A stretch of DNA of 64,000 nt, from NCBI RefSeq assembly GCF_018736065.1, contig NZ_CP076129.1, positions 1 through 64,000 on the forward strand, written 5' to 3'. Numbering within the stretch: the first letter of the stretch is position 1; the number at the start of each line of letters is the position of its first letter. The notes under the pieces are model-generated. The model was not told the DNA's origin. It did no database searches and saw only the letters and a list, made by a program, of their open reading frames with translations. The position numbers were made by a program, and so were the translations under genes. Of the stretch, positions 18,443-27,353 are shown piece after piece. This DNA is from Flammeovirga kamogawensis. Lineage in GTDB: Bacteria; Bacteroidota; Bacteroidia; Cytophagales; Flammeovirgaceae.

Positions 18443-19765
18443 ATGAGTTTAGTAGTACCATCTATAGAAGATATAAGAAAGCATTTAAAGTTCGAAACTT
18501 TTAATGCTATTCAGCAAGAAGCCATTGAGAAATCAAAAGATGCCAATGAATTAGTTGTTTTAGCCCCAACGGGGTCTGGAAAAACCATTGCCTTTTTACT
18601 TCCAATTATTCAAAGAATAGATCCTAATTTAAAAGAGGTTCAATGTGTTATTGTAGCTCCTTCTAGAGAGCTTTCTTTACAAATTGAACAAGTATTTAAA
18701 AGCTTAGGAACACCTTTAAAAGTAAACTGTTGTTATGGTGGTCATTCTATGAAAGTAGAAATGAACAACATGCAAAATCCACCTCATGTATTAATTGGTA
18801 CTCCTGGGAGATTAGCAGATCATATAGAAAAAGAATCTTTTGATTACAGTGCTGTAGAAGCAATTGTATTGGATGAATTTGACAAAGCATTAGAGTTTGG
18901 TTTTAAAGATGACATGTCTTTTATAATAGAAGAACTTAGAGCAGTAAACTTTAAAATGCTTACTTCAGCCACCAAAAGTGATGAATTGCCTGAGTTTACA
19001 AAAATAGAATCACCTGTTACTATAGATTACTTGGGGGATCAAGTACCTCCAAAGTTAAACCTTCAGATGGTGTATGCAAAAGGAGTTGATAAGCTTTATT
19101 CTTTATTAAAACTTATCTGTCACTTAAAAGCAGAACCTATGCTAATTTTCTGTAATCATAGAGCAGCTGTTGATAGAATTAGCGAAATTCTTAAAGAAAA
19201 AGGAATTGCACATGAGTCTTTTCATGGGGGTTTAGATCAAGAAGAAAGAGAAAGAGCATTAACTAAGTTTAGAAACGGTAGTGCATCTGTATTTATTACT
19301 ACAGATCTTGCAGCAAGAGGCCTTGATATTCCTGATATTAAACATGTAATCCATTATCAGCTTCCTCCAAAAGAAGATGCATTTATACATAGAAATGGCA
19401 GAACAGCAAGGATGGATAAAGATGGAGACGCTTATTTGGTTTTATCTGAAGAGGATAAACTACCAGAATATATTGAGAAAAAGCCACAAAACTTGCATGT
19501 TCCTTCTAATGTAGAAATTCCAGCCTTACCCAAGTGGGTAACTTTATATATTAGTGGTGGTAAGAAAAATAAAATCAATAAAATTGATATTGTTGGTCTA
19601 CTAATGAAAAAAGGAGGTTTATCAAAAGATGAACTAGGACTGATAGAAGTAAAAGATTTTATTTCTTTTGTAGCTGTCGATAGGAAAAAAGCAAAAGAAG
19701 TTTGCGAATTAGTAAATAAGGAAAGAGTTAAAAAATTGAGATTAAGAGTAGCTATTGCTAGATAA
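18443..19765 (+). CDS. DEAD-box RNA helicase with DbpA RNA-binding domain
   Basis: 440 residues. ATP-dependent RNA helicase, probably acting in 50S ribosome assembly. Motif order: Q motif FETFNAIQQEAI (about 17-28), I APTGSGKT (about 40-47), Ia PSRELS, Ib TPGRLADH, II LDEFDKALEFGF (about 142-153), III TSAT (about 174-177), V TTDLAARGLDIPD (about 289-301) and VI HRNGRTAR (about 317-324). The last 75 residues (LYISGGKKNKINKIDIVGLL...) are the DbpA domain that binds 23S rRNA hairpin 92. Motif II reads DEFD in place of DEAD, a variant common in Bacteroidota DbpA-like proteins. Single gene with terminator. Confidence 0.92.
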   Translation: MSLVVPSIEDIRKHLKFETFNAIQQEAIEKSKDANELVVLAPTGSGKTIAFLLPIIQRIDPNLKEVQCVIVAPSRELSLQIEQVFKSLGTPLKVNCCYGGHSMKVEMNNMQNPPHVLIGTPGRLADHIEKESFDYSAVEAIVLDEFDKALEFGFKDDMSFIIEELRAVNFKMLTSATKSDELPEFTKIESPVTIDYLGDQVPPKLNLQMVYAKGVDKLYSLLKLICHLKAEPMLIFCNHRAAVDRISEILKEKGIAHESFHGGLDQEERERALTKFRNGSASVFITTDLAARGLDIPDIKHVIHYQLPPKEDAFIHRNGRTARMDKDGDAYLVLSEEDKLPEYIEKKPQNLHVPSNVEIPALPKWVTLYISGGKKNKINKIDIVGLLMKKGGLSKDELGLIEVKDFISFVAVDRKKAKEVCELVNKERVKKLRLRVAIAR

Positions 19766-19787
19766 GCAATGCAGTAAATATATTTAT

Positions 19788-19830
19788 AAACCCTACAGAA
19801 ATATTAATTTTCTGTAGGGTTTATTGTTTT
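19788..19830 (+). terminator. Terminator of the DbpA-like helicase gene
   Basis: A 14-bp stem AAACCCTACAGAAA / TTTCTGTAGGGTTT followed by a weak T-rich tract. Confidence 0.8.
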
Positions 19831-20176
19831 ATTGGAGTTCTTAAGGCGTACTAATTTGTAGTTCAAATTATATATAAAAAAGTCGTTTTTACGCTTTAAT
19901 GTTTGGAGGGACTATGTATCAGGTTACTAAAGTTTTTTTTATAAATGAGTGGGTGTATATAATGTTATTATAATTTTTTAATACAAATGTGAAGAAAATT
20001 TAAAAAAGCGGTTTGTTTGGTGTATTATTTGTTTATATTTATTTAACGAATACGAACTTTTCCTATTATTTAGGAGTAACTATTGTAATAAATAAATATC
20101 AAAATACCAGCTCTTCTTTGATCTATTTTGTTTCCCATATCAATCAATTAAGGCAAACTATTGTACTTTTATTTTA
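19831..20176. other. Intergenic region without a supported gene
   Basis: 346 bp of AT-rich sequence. It holds one 19-codon frame (19914-19973) preceded by GGAGGG, a strong Shine-Dalgarno-like run that is unusual here, but nothing else supports translation. No hairpin terminator is visible for the minus-strand lipase-like gene. Confidence 0.5.
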
Positions 20177-20692
20177 TTACACAATTCTATAATCTCTTTG
20201 ATTTTTAGGAAAAGCATACCCAAACAATCTAATTGGTAAAGTACCAATCAAATCAAACCCAAATATATAATGTTCCTGTATACTTATTAGAGTGTCAAAC
20301 TCTTCTCTTTTAACCTGATTAAAAGGAGTAGGGCTATCATAAGTAATAATTTTGATAGGTTGCTTAATGTGTTTAGACATAAACAGGCAAAATACTTGAG
20401 CAATAGCACCACCAATACCAAAGCCAATAACTTCAATTGTGCAAATAGCATTACTGTTTGTTTCTATAATTTTTTCAAGTTTATTCGCACAGCTAAAGTA
20501 GCTTCTTAAATACCCTAAGTGTACTCCATTCCTTTTTTTATATTTTAGACGTACGTTTAACCAATCTAAAAGATTCTCTGTAGGATGAAACTCAATAAAA
20601 AGAGTTTTTTTAAGAATACGATATTTTATATCAAACCCTTTCATGTTTAATGAATGGAATTTCTTTGCTGAACTTGCTGTTAACGGGTCCAT
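20177..20692 (-). CDS. Lipase_3-fold protein lacking catalytic residues (pseudoenzyme)
   Basis: 171 residues, no signal peptide. The order of elements follows class-3 lipases: VHLGYLRSYFSCANKLEKII (usual VH.GF...Y), then TIEVIGFGIGGAIAQVF at the nucleophile elbow, IITYDSPTPFN after the next strand, and DLIGTLPIRLFGYAFP at the C-terminus. The elbow, normally GHSLGG, is GFGIGG, so Ser is Gly. The usual catalytic His before the end (family GY.H) is Phe. Both changes argue against hydrolysis, so a binding or regulatory role is more likely. It is an isolated gene, and fold assignment rests on this motif order. Confidence 0.6.
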   Translation of the reverse strand: MDPLTASSAKKFHSLNMKGFDIKYRILKKTLFIEFHPTENLLDWLNVRLKYKKRNGVHLGYLRSYFSCANKLEKIIETNSNAICTIEVIGFGIGGAIAQVFCLFMSKHIKQPIKIITYDSPTPFNQVKREEFDTLISIQEHYIFGFDLIGTLPIRLFGYAFPKNQRDYRIV

Positions 20693-20821
20693 TGATTATA
20701 GGTGATTTTATGTGCTAAAAAGGTCCATTTTGATTATACACAAAAGTAGGTCTTGTTTGTGTTATGGAAGTGAACAAAAAATCAATTGATGTTTAAATAT
20801 TTACTATAATTATTCATATAC

Positions 20822-20853
20822 TTTGGCAAATGCATAACATTAGATTTACTTTG
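20822..20853 (+). promoter_or_regulatory. Putative Bacteroidota-type promoter for the HAD gene
   Basis: TTTG (20822-20825), a 20-bp spacer, then TTACTTTG (20846-20853, consensus TAnnTTTG with one mismatch). This is close to the TTTG-N19-TAnnTTTG pattern of Bacteroidota sigma-A promoters and lies about 40 bp before the ATG. Confidence 0.55.
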
Positions 20854-20893
20854 TATTTTTATAGCGTTTATATACTACCATTATAGATAGAAA

Positions 20894-21583
20894 ATGAAAG
20901 ATAGAATTAAAGTTATTGCTTTTGATGCCGATGATACTTTATGGATAAATGAACCATATTTTAGAGTATTTGAGGAAGACTATTTTAATTTGATGGCCCA
21001 TTATATGCCCAAAGAAGCATTAAAAGCTAAACTATTTGATTTGGTAATAAAAAATATTCCAATGTATGGTTACGGAACAAGAGGTTTATCGTTATCTATG
21101 TTAGAAGGAGCTGTTTTATTTTCTAATGGAAAAGTGAAAGCTAACGAGGTTTTAGAAATACTTAATTTTGGTAAAAGGATGTTAGGAAACCCTGTCGAAT
21201 TAATTGACGGTGTTGAAGAGACATTAGCTTATCTATCAAATAAATACAGGTTGGTAGTAGCTACTAAAGGTGACCTTTTAGAGCAAGAAAAGAAATTGGA
21301 AAAATCTAACCTACTAAAATATTTTCATCATACTGAAATAGTTTCTGAAAAAACAGAGAAAGAATACAGTAAATTACTTCAGCACCTAGATATAGAAGCT
21401 GATGAATTTTTAATGGTGGGTAACTCTTTAAAATCCGATATAGTACCAGTTCTAAATATTGGAGCACATGCTTTTCATGTTCCTTTTCATAGCACTTGGG
21501 CTCATGAAATGGTAGACGGGATTGTAGAAGGTGAGAAGTTTAGGGAGTTAAAAAAAATAACAGAAGTAATAGAGATACTGTAA
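20894..21583 (+). CDS. HAD-superfamily hydrolase
   Basis: 229 residues, cytoplasmic phosphatase-type enzyme. Motif I is FDADDTLW (nucleophile Asp about 10, acid/base Asp about 12), motif II is VVATKGD (about 116-122), motif III Lys lies in the SEKTEKEY region, and motif IV is MVGNSLKSDIVP (about 177-188). The helical cap between motifs I and II makes it subclass I. The specific phosphate substrate is unknown. The next small membrane-protein gene follows 39 bp later and may be co-transcribed. Confidence 0.85.
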   Translation: MKDRIKVIAFDADDTLWINEPYFRVFEEDYFNLMAHYMPKEALKAKLFDLVIKNIPMYGYGTRGLSLSMLEGAVLFSNGKVKANEVLEILNFGKRMLGNPVELIDGVEETLAYLSNKYRLVVATKGDLLEQEKKLEKSNLLKYFHHTEIVSEKTEKEYSKLLQHLDIEADEFLMVGNSLKSDIVPVLNIGAHAFHVPFHSTWAHEMVDGIVEGEKFRELKKITEVIEIL

Positions 21584-21622
21584 CCTTTAAGTAGTTACAA
21601 AATAGTCTACAAATAAATCACT

Positions 21623-21853
21623 ATGAAAGCATTTTTTATTTTGGTAATCAAAAAGATATTATTTTTAGTTGTGGCTCTTTTTGAAAGTGCCATGACTATT
21701 TTCTTTTTAGCAAGTATGGTTGCAAGTAGTGTGTTTTATTACGTTGTACGCATAGTTACATGGCCCTATCGATTTCTAAGAAATGGGTACCTTCATTTTT
21801 TTGGATCAAAAGAAAAGAAATCTTTATATACAAAAGAGCCTAGAAAGAAATAG
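21623..21853 (+). CDS. Small membrane protein
   Basis: 76 residues with one long or two short hydrophobic segments (about 4-45: KILFLVVALFESAMTIFFLA and SMVASSVFYYVVRIVTW), then a basic tail ending KSLYTKEPRKK. Unrecognised. It follows the HAD gene closely. Its last 14 bases overlap the end of the converging YiiX-like gene, so there is no room for a terminator between them. Confidence 0.55.
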   Translation: MKAFFILVIKKILFLVVALFESAMTIFFLASMVASSVFYYVVRIVTWPYRFLRNGYLHFFGSKEKKSLYTKEPRKK

Positions 21854-22478
21854 AAATAATATCTAGATAATCTGATTTAGATACACCTCCAGGGTTTAAT
21901 CCTGGTTCACCTTCAGGAATCTGTACATTAAGCTTTTTAAAATAATCTACCCAAATAGGGAAATAATCTTGCGTGTCTGGGTCCTTGTACGTCATAGGGA
22001 ATAATTTAAAAACATCTTTACCATTATTGGCCTCTCTGTAGGTTTCATAAACTAATTCAGAACAATAATATTTATCATTATTAATGTCAAAAACATCATC
22101 ATATTCTTTTCCTAAATATTGAAAAGCATTTTTTGCTGCTTTTGGAGCAAGGTAAGCGTATTGCTTTTTTACTCTTCCAACAAGCGTACCTCCGGCGGCT
22201 ATTTTTTTACCAAAAAACTGATGAAATGATGTTTTTACAACTCCTTGTCCTACAGCTTCAATAATAAATAATGAATCGTTTTCTTGAACCACCAAAGCAC
22301 AATGAGAAAAATCTTTACCATTGTATCCAGATGTTACTTTGTCTACAGCATCGCAAAAAGGACCACAATCAACATCTTGGAAAATGATATCACCAGGTTT
22401 TAAATCACTTATATTGAATGAAGTAGTAGTACAACCACAAAAAAGGATACATAAAAGGCTATAAAGTAGGTTTTTCAT
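21840..22478 (-). CDS. YiiX/YebB-like NlpC/P60-superfamily lipoprotein
   Basis: 212 residues. Lipoprotein signal MKNLLYSLLCILFCGC. The permuted papain-like fold of the YiiX family is seen from LKPGDIIFQDVDCGPF (start of the domain), His in FSHCALVV (about 85-92) and the catalytic Cys in YYCSELVYETY (about 138-148). The circular permutation puts His before Cys, the order seen here. Likely a periplasmic amidase or peptidase acting on cell-wall or lipid amide bonds; substrate unknown. Confidence 0.8.
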   Translation of the reverse strand: MKNLLYSLLCILFCGCTTTSFNISDLKPGDIIFQDVDCGPFCDAVDKVTSGYNGKDFSHCALVVQENDSLFIIEAVGQGVVKTSFHQFFGKKIAAGGTLVGRVKKQYAYLAPKAAKNAFQYLGKEYDDVFDINNDKYYCSELVYETYREANNGKDVFKLFPMTYKDPDTQDYFPIWVDYFKKLNVQIPEGEPGLNPGGVSKSDYLDIISISF

Positions 22479-22676
22479 AATTGAAATTTGGATAATCAGT
22501 AAACCACGAAGGTACTCTTTTCAATTATAAATTTATTATTTCAATTCATCAATTTTTTGATTCAAACTATTAAATCAGAGTTTTTATTAATTAGAAAAAC
22601 GTATTTAGAATTGAATATAAAAAAAGACCCAAACCTACGTAATGGCTTGAGTCTTAAATTTAATAGTAAAAGGGAA

Positions 22677-22985
22677 TTATTTATTCCATTTCATATAAGG
22701 GTATACACCTGGAGTTTGATCAACTGTTTTACCAGCATTTACACCTTGAGCTTCATTTAAAGTATTTACTCCATTTTTATTTTGAATGTGATAAGCACCT
22801 TTACGGTTTTTTGTCATCACTACATTATCATTATTAGATTGTACTGTTTTATCTGTTTTAACTACAGTAGTAGTTTTATAACCTTTTCTAATTTTATTTT
22901 TTTTCTTAATAGGATTATCAGCTAAAGTATTTAAAGAAACTGCGCCTATTAATAATGCTGTGCCAAGTAGTGTTTTAGTATTCAT
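22677..22985 (-). CDS. Small basic secreted protein
   Basis: 102 residues with a signal peptide MNTKTLLGTALLIGAVSLNTLA. The mature part is Lys/Asn/Thr/Val-rich and hydrophilic (NPIKKKNKIRKGYKTTTVV, VVMTKNRKGAYHIQNKNGVN). Low complexity suggests a disordered or surface-associated protein. No family recognised. The promoter region is shared with the NtrC-type regulator gene on the other strand. Confidence 0.55.
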   Translation of the reverse strand: MNTKTLLGTALLIGAVSLNTLADNPIKKKNKIRKGYKTTTVVKTDKTVQSNNDNVVMTKNRKGAYHIQNKNGVNTLNEAQGVNAGKTVDQTPGVYPYMKWNK

Positions 22986-23308
22986 TTTTGTAGATTTTTT
23001 ATAGATAAGTATTAATTACACTTATATATACTCCCTTTGTACGGTGTTGGTTTCGCACTTTTACTTAATGAACGTCAATAAGATAGGGTAAAATGAACTT
23101 TTTATTAACAATTGATTTACCTCTCTAAAAGCTGGTGATTATTGTCACCATTTTAGATGTTCTTGCCTCAAAATAGACATGCACTCTTGATGATTATAAA
23201 TATTTTTCACAAAAAATAATAGTAGATATTATTTGAATTGATAAATTATCCTTTTATTGTTGTGTTCGAGAATGAACATAGATTATAATCTACACTAACC
23301 AAAACACA
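22986..23308. other. Divergent regulatory region
   Basis: 323 bp between the secreted-protein gene (-) and the two-component operon (+). It contains the inverted repeat noted separately at 23133-23150. I looked for a sigma-54 promoter (TGGC-N8-TTGC type) on both strands and found no convincing match. Confidence 0.5.
23133..23150. promoter_or_regulatory. Inverted repeat, candidate operator
   Basis: TGGTGA-N6-TCACCA, a perfect 6-bp inverted repeat with half-sites 12 bp apart centre to centre, lies about 160 bp upstream of the sigma-54 regulator gene. The distance and symmetry suit a dimeric enhancer-binding protein, perhaps the regulator itself. Confidence 0.45.
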
Positions 23309-24697
23309 ATGAGTAAGCCCTTAGGTAAAATTCTAGTCATAGATGACAATGAAGATATTTTATTAGCAGCAAAAATGCTGTTAAAAAAGAACGCAGATTT
23401 AGTACAAGTTGAAAGCAACCCTGGTAAAATTCCGTTCTTATTAAAGAACGACTCTTATGATGTAATTTTATTGGATATGAACTTTACTAAAGATACTACT
23501 TCTGGTAAAGAGGGATTCCATTGGTTAGAGCAAATATTAGAAATAGATCCGAATGCAGTAGTTGTAATGATAACTGCCTATGGTGATGTAGAAACAGCTG
23601 TAAACGCTGTTAAACAAGGTGCAACAGATTTTGTATTGAAACCTTGGAATAACGAAAAACTAATTGCTACGTTGACATCTGCTGTAAGATTGAAAAAGTC
23701 TTATGAAGAAGTTAAAGTTTTAAAAGAAGAAAAAACGGAATTATCTTCCGCACTTAACAAAGCTGCAGGTACAGATGGTATAGTAATAGGAGATAGTCCT
23801 GCTATGAAAAAAGTTTTTGCACTGATAAGTAAAGTAGCAAAAACAGACGCCAACATTTTGGTTCTTGGTGAGAACGGTACAGGTAAAGAAGTAATTGCAC
23901 GTGCAATACACGAACAATCATTAAGAAACGATAAAGTATTTATTGGTGTTGATATGGGATCTATCTCAGAAACACTTTTCCAATCAGAGTTATTTGGTCA
24001 TAAAAAAGGAGCATTTACCGATGCAAGAGAAGACCGAGCAGGTAGGTTTGAGATTGCAAATAAAGGAACATTATTCTTAGATGAAATTGGTAATTTACCC
24101 ATGACATTGCAATCTAAGCTCTTAACAGTACTGCAAAAAAGAGAAGTAATTAGGGTTGGTGATAACAAACAAATACCAGTTGATATTAGGCTAGTGTGTG
24201 CAACCAACATGCCTGTTTACGAAATGGTAGAGAATAAAGAGTTCAGACAAGATTTACTTTACCGTATAAATACTGTAGAAATACACTTACCACCGCTAAG
24301 AGATAGAGTAGAGGATATTCCTTTATTGGTGACACACTTTTTAAATACCTACACTAAGAAGTACAGAAAAGATAAAATGAAAGTTTCTTCTGCAACAATG
24401 AAGAAACTACAGAAATATTATTGGCCTGGTAATGTAAGAGAGCTACAACACGCCTTAGAACGTGCAGTAATTATGGCTGAAGAAGATACATTACAACCAA
24501 TGGATTTTACATTTTTAGTAGAAAAAAATAAGGATGAAGACAATTTCGATTTGTCAGAATTTGATTTAGATACTGTAGAGAAAATGATGATTCAGAAGGC
24601 AGTAAGTAAGTATTCTGGGAATATTTCTAAAGCGGCCAAATCTCTTGGTTTAACAAGAGCGTCGTTGTACAGAAGATTAGAAAAACATGGTCTATAA
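23309..24697 (+). CDS. NtrC-family sigma-54-dependent response regulator
   Basis: 462 residues. Receiver domain (about 1-125): acidic pair in VIDDNED, phospho-accepting Asp in ILLDMNF (about 55), Lys in FVLKPWNN. AAA+ domain (about 150-390): Walker A GENGTGKE, the sigma-54 contact loop as GAFTDA (usual GAFTGA), Walker B FLDEIG, and the R-finger region PPLRDRVEDIPLL. C-terminal Fis-type helix-turn-helix NISKAAKSLGLTRASLYRRL. It activates sigma-54 promoters after phosphorylation, presumably by the kinase encoded next with an 11-bp overlap. The regulon is unknown. The GAFTDA form occurs in many Bacteroidota members. Confidence 0.94.
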   Translation: MSKPLGKILVIDDNEDILLAAKMLLKKNADLVQVESNPGKIPFLLKNDSYDVILLDMNFTKDTTSGKEGFHWLEQILEIDPNAVVVMITAYGDVETAVNAVKQGATDFVLKPWNNEKLIATLTSAVRLKKSYEEVKVLKEEKTELSSALNKAAGTDGIVIGDSPAMKKVFALISKVAKTDANILVLGENGTGKEVIARAIHEQSLRNDKVFIGVDMGSISETLFQSELFGHKKGAFTDAREDRAGRFEIANKGTLFLDEIGNLPMTLQSKLLTVLQKREVIRVGDNKQIPVDIRLVCATNMPVYEMVENKEFRQDLLYRINTVEIHLPPLRDRVEDIPLLVTHFLNTYTKKYRKDKMKVSSATMKKLQKYYWPGNVRELQHALERAVIMAEEDTLQPMDFTFLVEKNKDEDNFDLSEFDLDTVEKMMIQKAVSKYSGNISKAAKSLGLTRASLYRRLEKHGL

Positions 24698-26045
24698 ACA
24701 ATTCAGGCTTCAAATAACACTAAGAGTATTCTTGTTGTTAATATCTTCTTTTGTATTAAGTTTCTTCTTGCAATTAGAATATTGGGCAACATCTATTTTT
24801 GTGTTTGCAGGCATTTGCTATCAGGTTTATTTATTACTTCAAAAATTAAATAGTATAACGTTTGAAGTTAAGAAGTTTTTGGACGCCATTAACTACGATG
24901 ATTTTACACAAACGTTTACGGTTTCTAGGTCTGGTGATATTCAAGATGAATTGAATAAATCTTTACAGAAATCACTTACAAGATTTAAAGAATTAAGAGC
25001 GGATAGAGAAACTGATTTAATGTTTTATAAAAGCATTGCTCAGCATATTGATGCGGGGTTGATTGCTTTTAACCCAGAAGGAAAAGTTATCTTTTCCAAC
25101 TTGATCACGAAACGAATTTTTTCTGGTATTAAGTCTGCAAATATTGAAGATTTCAAAAAAGTATCTCCAAAGTTATATGAAATTTTTACCGATGACTCTG
25201 AAGAAGAAATTCATCATGTAAGCGTTCCTGGGCGTTATGATATTCAACGTTTAGTAGTTCAAAAAATCACGATCTATGTAAAAGGAGAGGTGGTTAGGGT
25301 ATTTAGTATGGACAGAGTACAAGAAGAGGTAGAGCAAGCACAAATAGAAGCTTGGGAAGCACTCATTAAAGTACTTACCCATGAGATGATGAATGCAATG
25401 GCTCCAATTGCATCGTTAAGTAATACTGTAAATAACGAACTGAATGAGCTTAAAACAGAATACGAAACCAATGGTAATGTCCCTTCTAAAGAAGATTTAA
25501 GTGATATTCAATTGGCCATGAATACGATCGAACAACGTGCAAACTCTATGTCTGCACTTGCAGAAGATTTTAGAGTAATGGCACATTTGAGAGATAGTGA
25601 ACCTCAGCATATTGATAGTATTGCTTTGTGCAAAGAATATATTGAAGGAATACAACAAGAATGTGATGACAAGAACATTAAGATTGTTTTTGAAGCAACA
25701 CAAGATGTACTCATGATAACAGCAGACCCTATTCAGATACGAACAGTAATAGATTGTTTGTGTAGAAATAGTATAGAGGAATTATCGGATACAGAAAATG
25801 CTAAAATTACAATTCGCTGTAATCAAGATGACCATAACGGTAGACCTATAATACAGGTTATTGACAACGGTTCTGGTATTGACTTAGATGCCTTAGATAG
25901 AATTTTTGTTCCATTCTTTACTACAAAAAAGGAACATACAGGTATTGGTTTAAGTTTATCACAACAAATAATGAGACGAAATAATGGTCGTTTAACTATT
26001 AAGAAAGAAAGTGATCAAGGAGCAGAGTTTGCCCTTCGTTTTTAA
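24687..26045 (+). CDS. Membrane sensor histidine kinase (NtrY/NtrB-like)
   Basis: 452 residues. Two membrane helices at about 13-50 with almost no periplasmic loop, a HAMP-like helical linker, a PAS-like domain (about 110-200), then a His-containing dimerisation helix LTHEMMNAMAPIASLSNT (phospho-His about 232) and the ATPase with N box (CRNSIEEL), G1 DNGSGI and G2 GIGLSLSQQI. The HEMMNA signature replaces the common HELRTP, as in NtrY-type kinases paired with NtrC regulators. With no sizeable external domain, the signal is probably cytoplasmic or within the membrane. Its start overlaps the regulator gene, implying translational coupling. Confidence 0.92.
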   Translation: MVYKQFRLQITLRVFLLLISSFVLSFFLQLEYWATSIFVFAGICYQVYLLLQKLNSITFEVKKFLDAINYDDFTQTFTVSRSGDIQDELNKSLQKSLTRFKELRADRETDLMFYKSIAQHIDAGLIAFNPEGKVIFSNLITKRIFSGIKSANIEDFKKVSPKLYEIFTDDSEEEIHHVSVPGRYDIQRLVVQKITIYVKGEVVRVFSMDRVQEEVEQAQIEAWEALIKVLTHEMMNAMAPIASLSNTVNNELNELKTEYETNGNVPSKEDLSDIQLAMNTIEQRANSMSALAEDFRVMAHLRDSEPQHIDSIALCKEYIEGIQQECDDKNIKIVFEATQDVLMITADPIQIRTVIDCLCRNSIEELSDTENAKITIRCNQDDHNGRPIIQVIDNGSGIDLDALDRIFVPFFTTKKEHTGIGLSLSQQIMRRNNGRLTIKKESDQGAEFALRF

Positions 26046-26062
26046 ACTTTTAAGCAAAAAAT

Positions 26063-26104
26063 AAAAAGCACAGAAACATTCAATTGGTTCTGTGCTTTTT
26101 TTAT
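26063..26104 (+). terminator. Terminator of the two-component operon
   Basis: The stem AAAAGCACAGAAAC / GTTCTGTGCTTTT (one mismatch) is followed by a T-run. Confidence 0.8.
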
Positions 26105-26224
26105 GTTTTTAAATTATCTATTTTTATTGATAATGTTACAAGGCCAATCAAACTAAAATTCAAATTTTACCATCTTAATACTCTTTTTTTAAGACGACGA
26201 CTTAAGATACATAATCAATTTATT

Positions 26225-27268
26225 ATGAAAGCAACGACTATTATTCTAACAGTACTATTATGTGTATTTCAAACTTTCTCTTTCGCTCAAGGACAAAACT
26301 CTGATAGTGAGATTTTTATTAGAAAAGGGATTGAACTCCATGATAATGGTAAGTACAAAAAAGCAATAAAACAGTACAAGAAGGCACTAAAACTAAATAA
26401 TGAAGATGTTTTGGCTCTTTATGAGCTAGCAATGTCTTATTTGGCAATGGAAGACTATAACAAATCTATCTATTATTCTAAAAAAGTAATTGAACTAGAT
26501 AAAGATGATAATAGTACTATTTTAGGCTATGTGAACTATGGTACATCTTTAGACATGTTGGGAAAACAAGATGAGGCTTTAAAGGTGTATGAAAAAGGGA
26601 TGCTGCGTTTTAATTATTATTTATTGTATTACAATCATGCTGTTACTGCTTTGAGCATGAATAAAATAGAATTAGCTAGAGAATCAGCAATTTCATCTAT
26701 TACTGTAAATCCTAATCATGGAAGCAGCCACTTATTATTGAGTAAAACGTATTTATTGGAAAATAAGCTAACTCAATTTTTACTTTCTAAATATTTTTTC
26801 TTCTTAGTAGAACCTTCTTCTCAAAGGTCATCAATAGAATATTCAAATTTAAAAAAGTTACAACATCTTGATAAAGATCTAATAACAAAAGATGATAAAG
26901 GGAATTTGAATCTAAATTTAAACTTTAATGTAACAGATGATACTACATACCTTCATCAAGAAATTTTTCTCTTATCAGCTAAGACAAAAAAAATAATAAA
27001 CCCATCAATCACTGATACAGAATTATTTGTTTCCACAGTTAAAGGTTTATTTGAAACATTAGAAGATTTTAAATCGAATGAGCCAGAATTTGTGGCAGAT
27101 TTTTACATCCCAATTTATCAAAAAATTCAGGAAAAGAAGCTTACTGAACCATTTGCATATTTTATTCTACAAGGTAGCGAACCTGACGCTAAGAAATGGT
27201 TAGAAAATAATGAAAAAGAACTTGAAAGGCTTTATTCCTTTTTTAGTGCTGATCAAGAAGGTAAATAA
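26225..27268 (+). CDS. Secreted TPR-repeat protein
   Basis: 347 residues from the ATG giving MKATTIILTVLLCVFQTFSFAQ, a signal peptide. An earlier in-frame ATG would start inside the upstream terminator and is rejected. TPR units cover about 30-180, for example AIKQYKKALKLNNEDVLALYELA and ALKVYEKGMLRFNYYLLYYNHA. The C-terminal half is helical without a recognised domain. Probably a periplasmic scaffold for protein interactions. Single gene. Confidence 0.75.
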   Translation: MKATTIILTVLLCVFQTFSFAQGQNSDSEIFIRKGIELHDNGKYKKAIKQYKKALKLNNEDVLALYELAMSYLAMEDYNKSIYYSKKVIELDKDDNSTILGYVNYGTSLDMLGKQDEALKVYEKGMLRFNYYLLYYNHAVTALSMNKIELARESAISSITVNPNHGSSHLLLSKTYLLENKLTQFLLSKYFFFLVEPSSQRSSIEYSNLKKLQHLDKDLITKDDKGNLNLNLNFNVTDDTTYLHQEIFLLSAKTKKIINPSITDTELFVSTVKGLFETLEDFKSNEPEFVADFYIPIYQKIQEKKLTEPFAYFILQGSEPDAKKWLENNEKELERLYSFFSADQEGK

Positions 27269-27307
27269 AAAAAGCCAGTCATTTTAATTTAATGACTGGC
27301 TTTTTTA
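27267..27307. terminator. Bidirectional terminator, left of the IS insertion
   Basis: The stem AAAAAGCCAGTCATT / AATGACTGGCTTTTT ends the TPR gene. Before the IS landed it would also have lain close to the end of the converging beta-lactamase gene and could have served both. Confidence 0.85.
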
Positions 27308-27314
27308 TTAAACT

Positions 27315-27339
27315 TGTCTCGTCCTGAATTAGTGTTACA
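27315..27339 (+). repeat. Left terminal inverted repeat of the IS
   Basis: 25 bp starting TGTCTCGTCC and ending GTTACA. 18 of 25 positions match the right repeat. Confidence 0.85.
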
Positions 27340-27353
27340 CAAAACGTAACATT

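Noticed and set aside
19914-19973. 19-codon frame with GGAGGG just before the ATG
   Set aside because: A strong Shine-Dalgarno is notable here, but there is no conservation evidence, terminator or leader-peptide target behind it.
26084-26224. N-terminal extension of the TPR protein
   Set aside because: It starts within the upstream terminator and precedes a perfect signal peptide at 26225.
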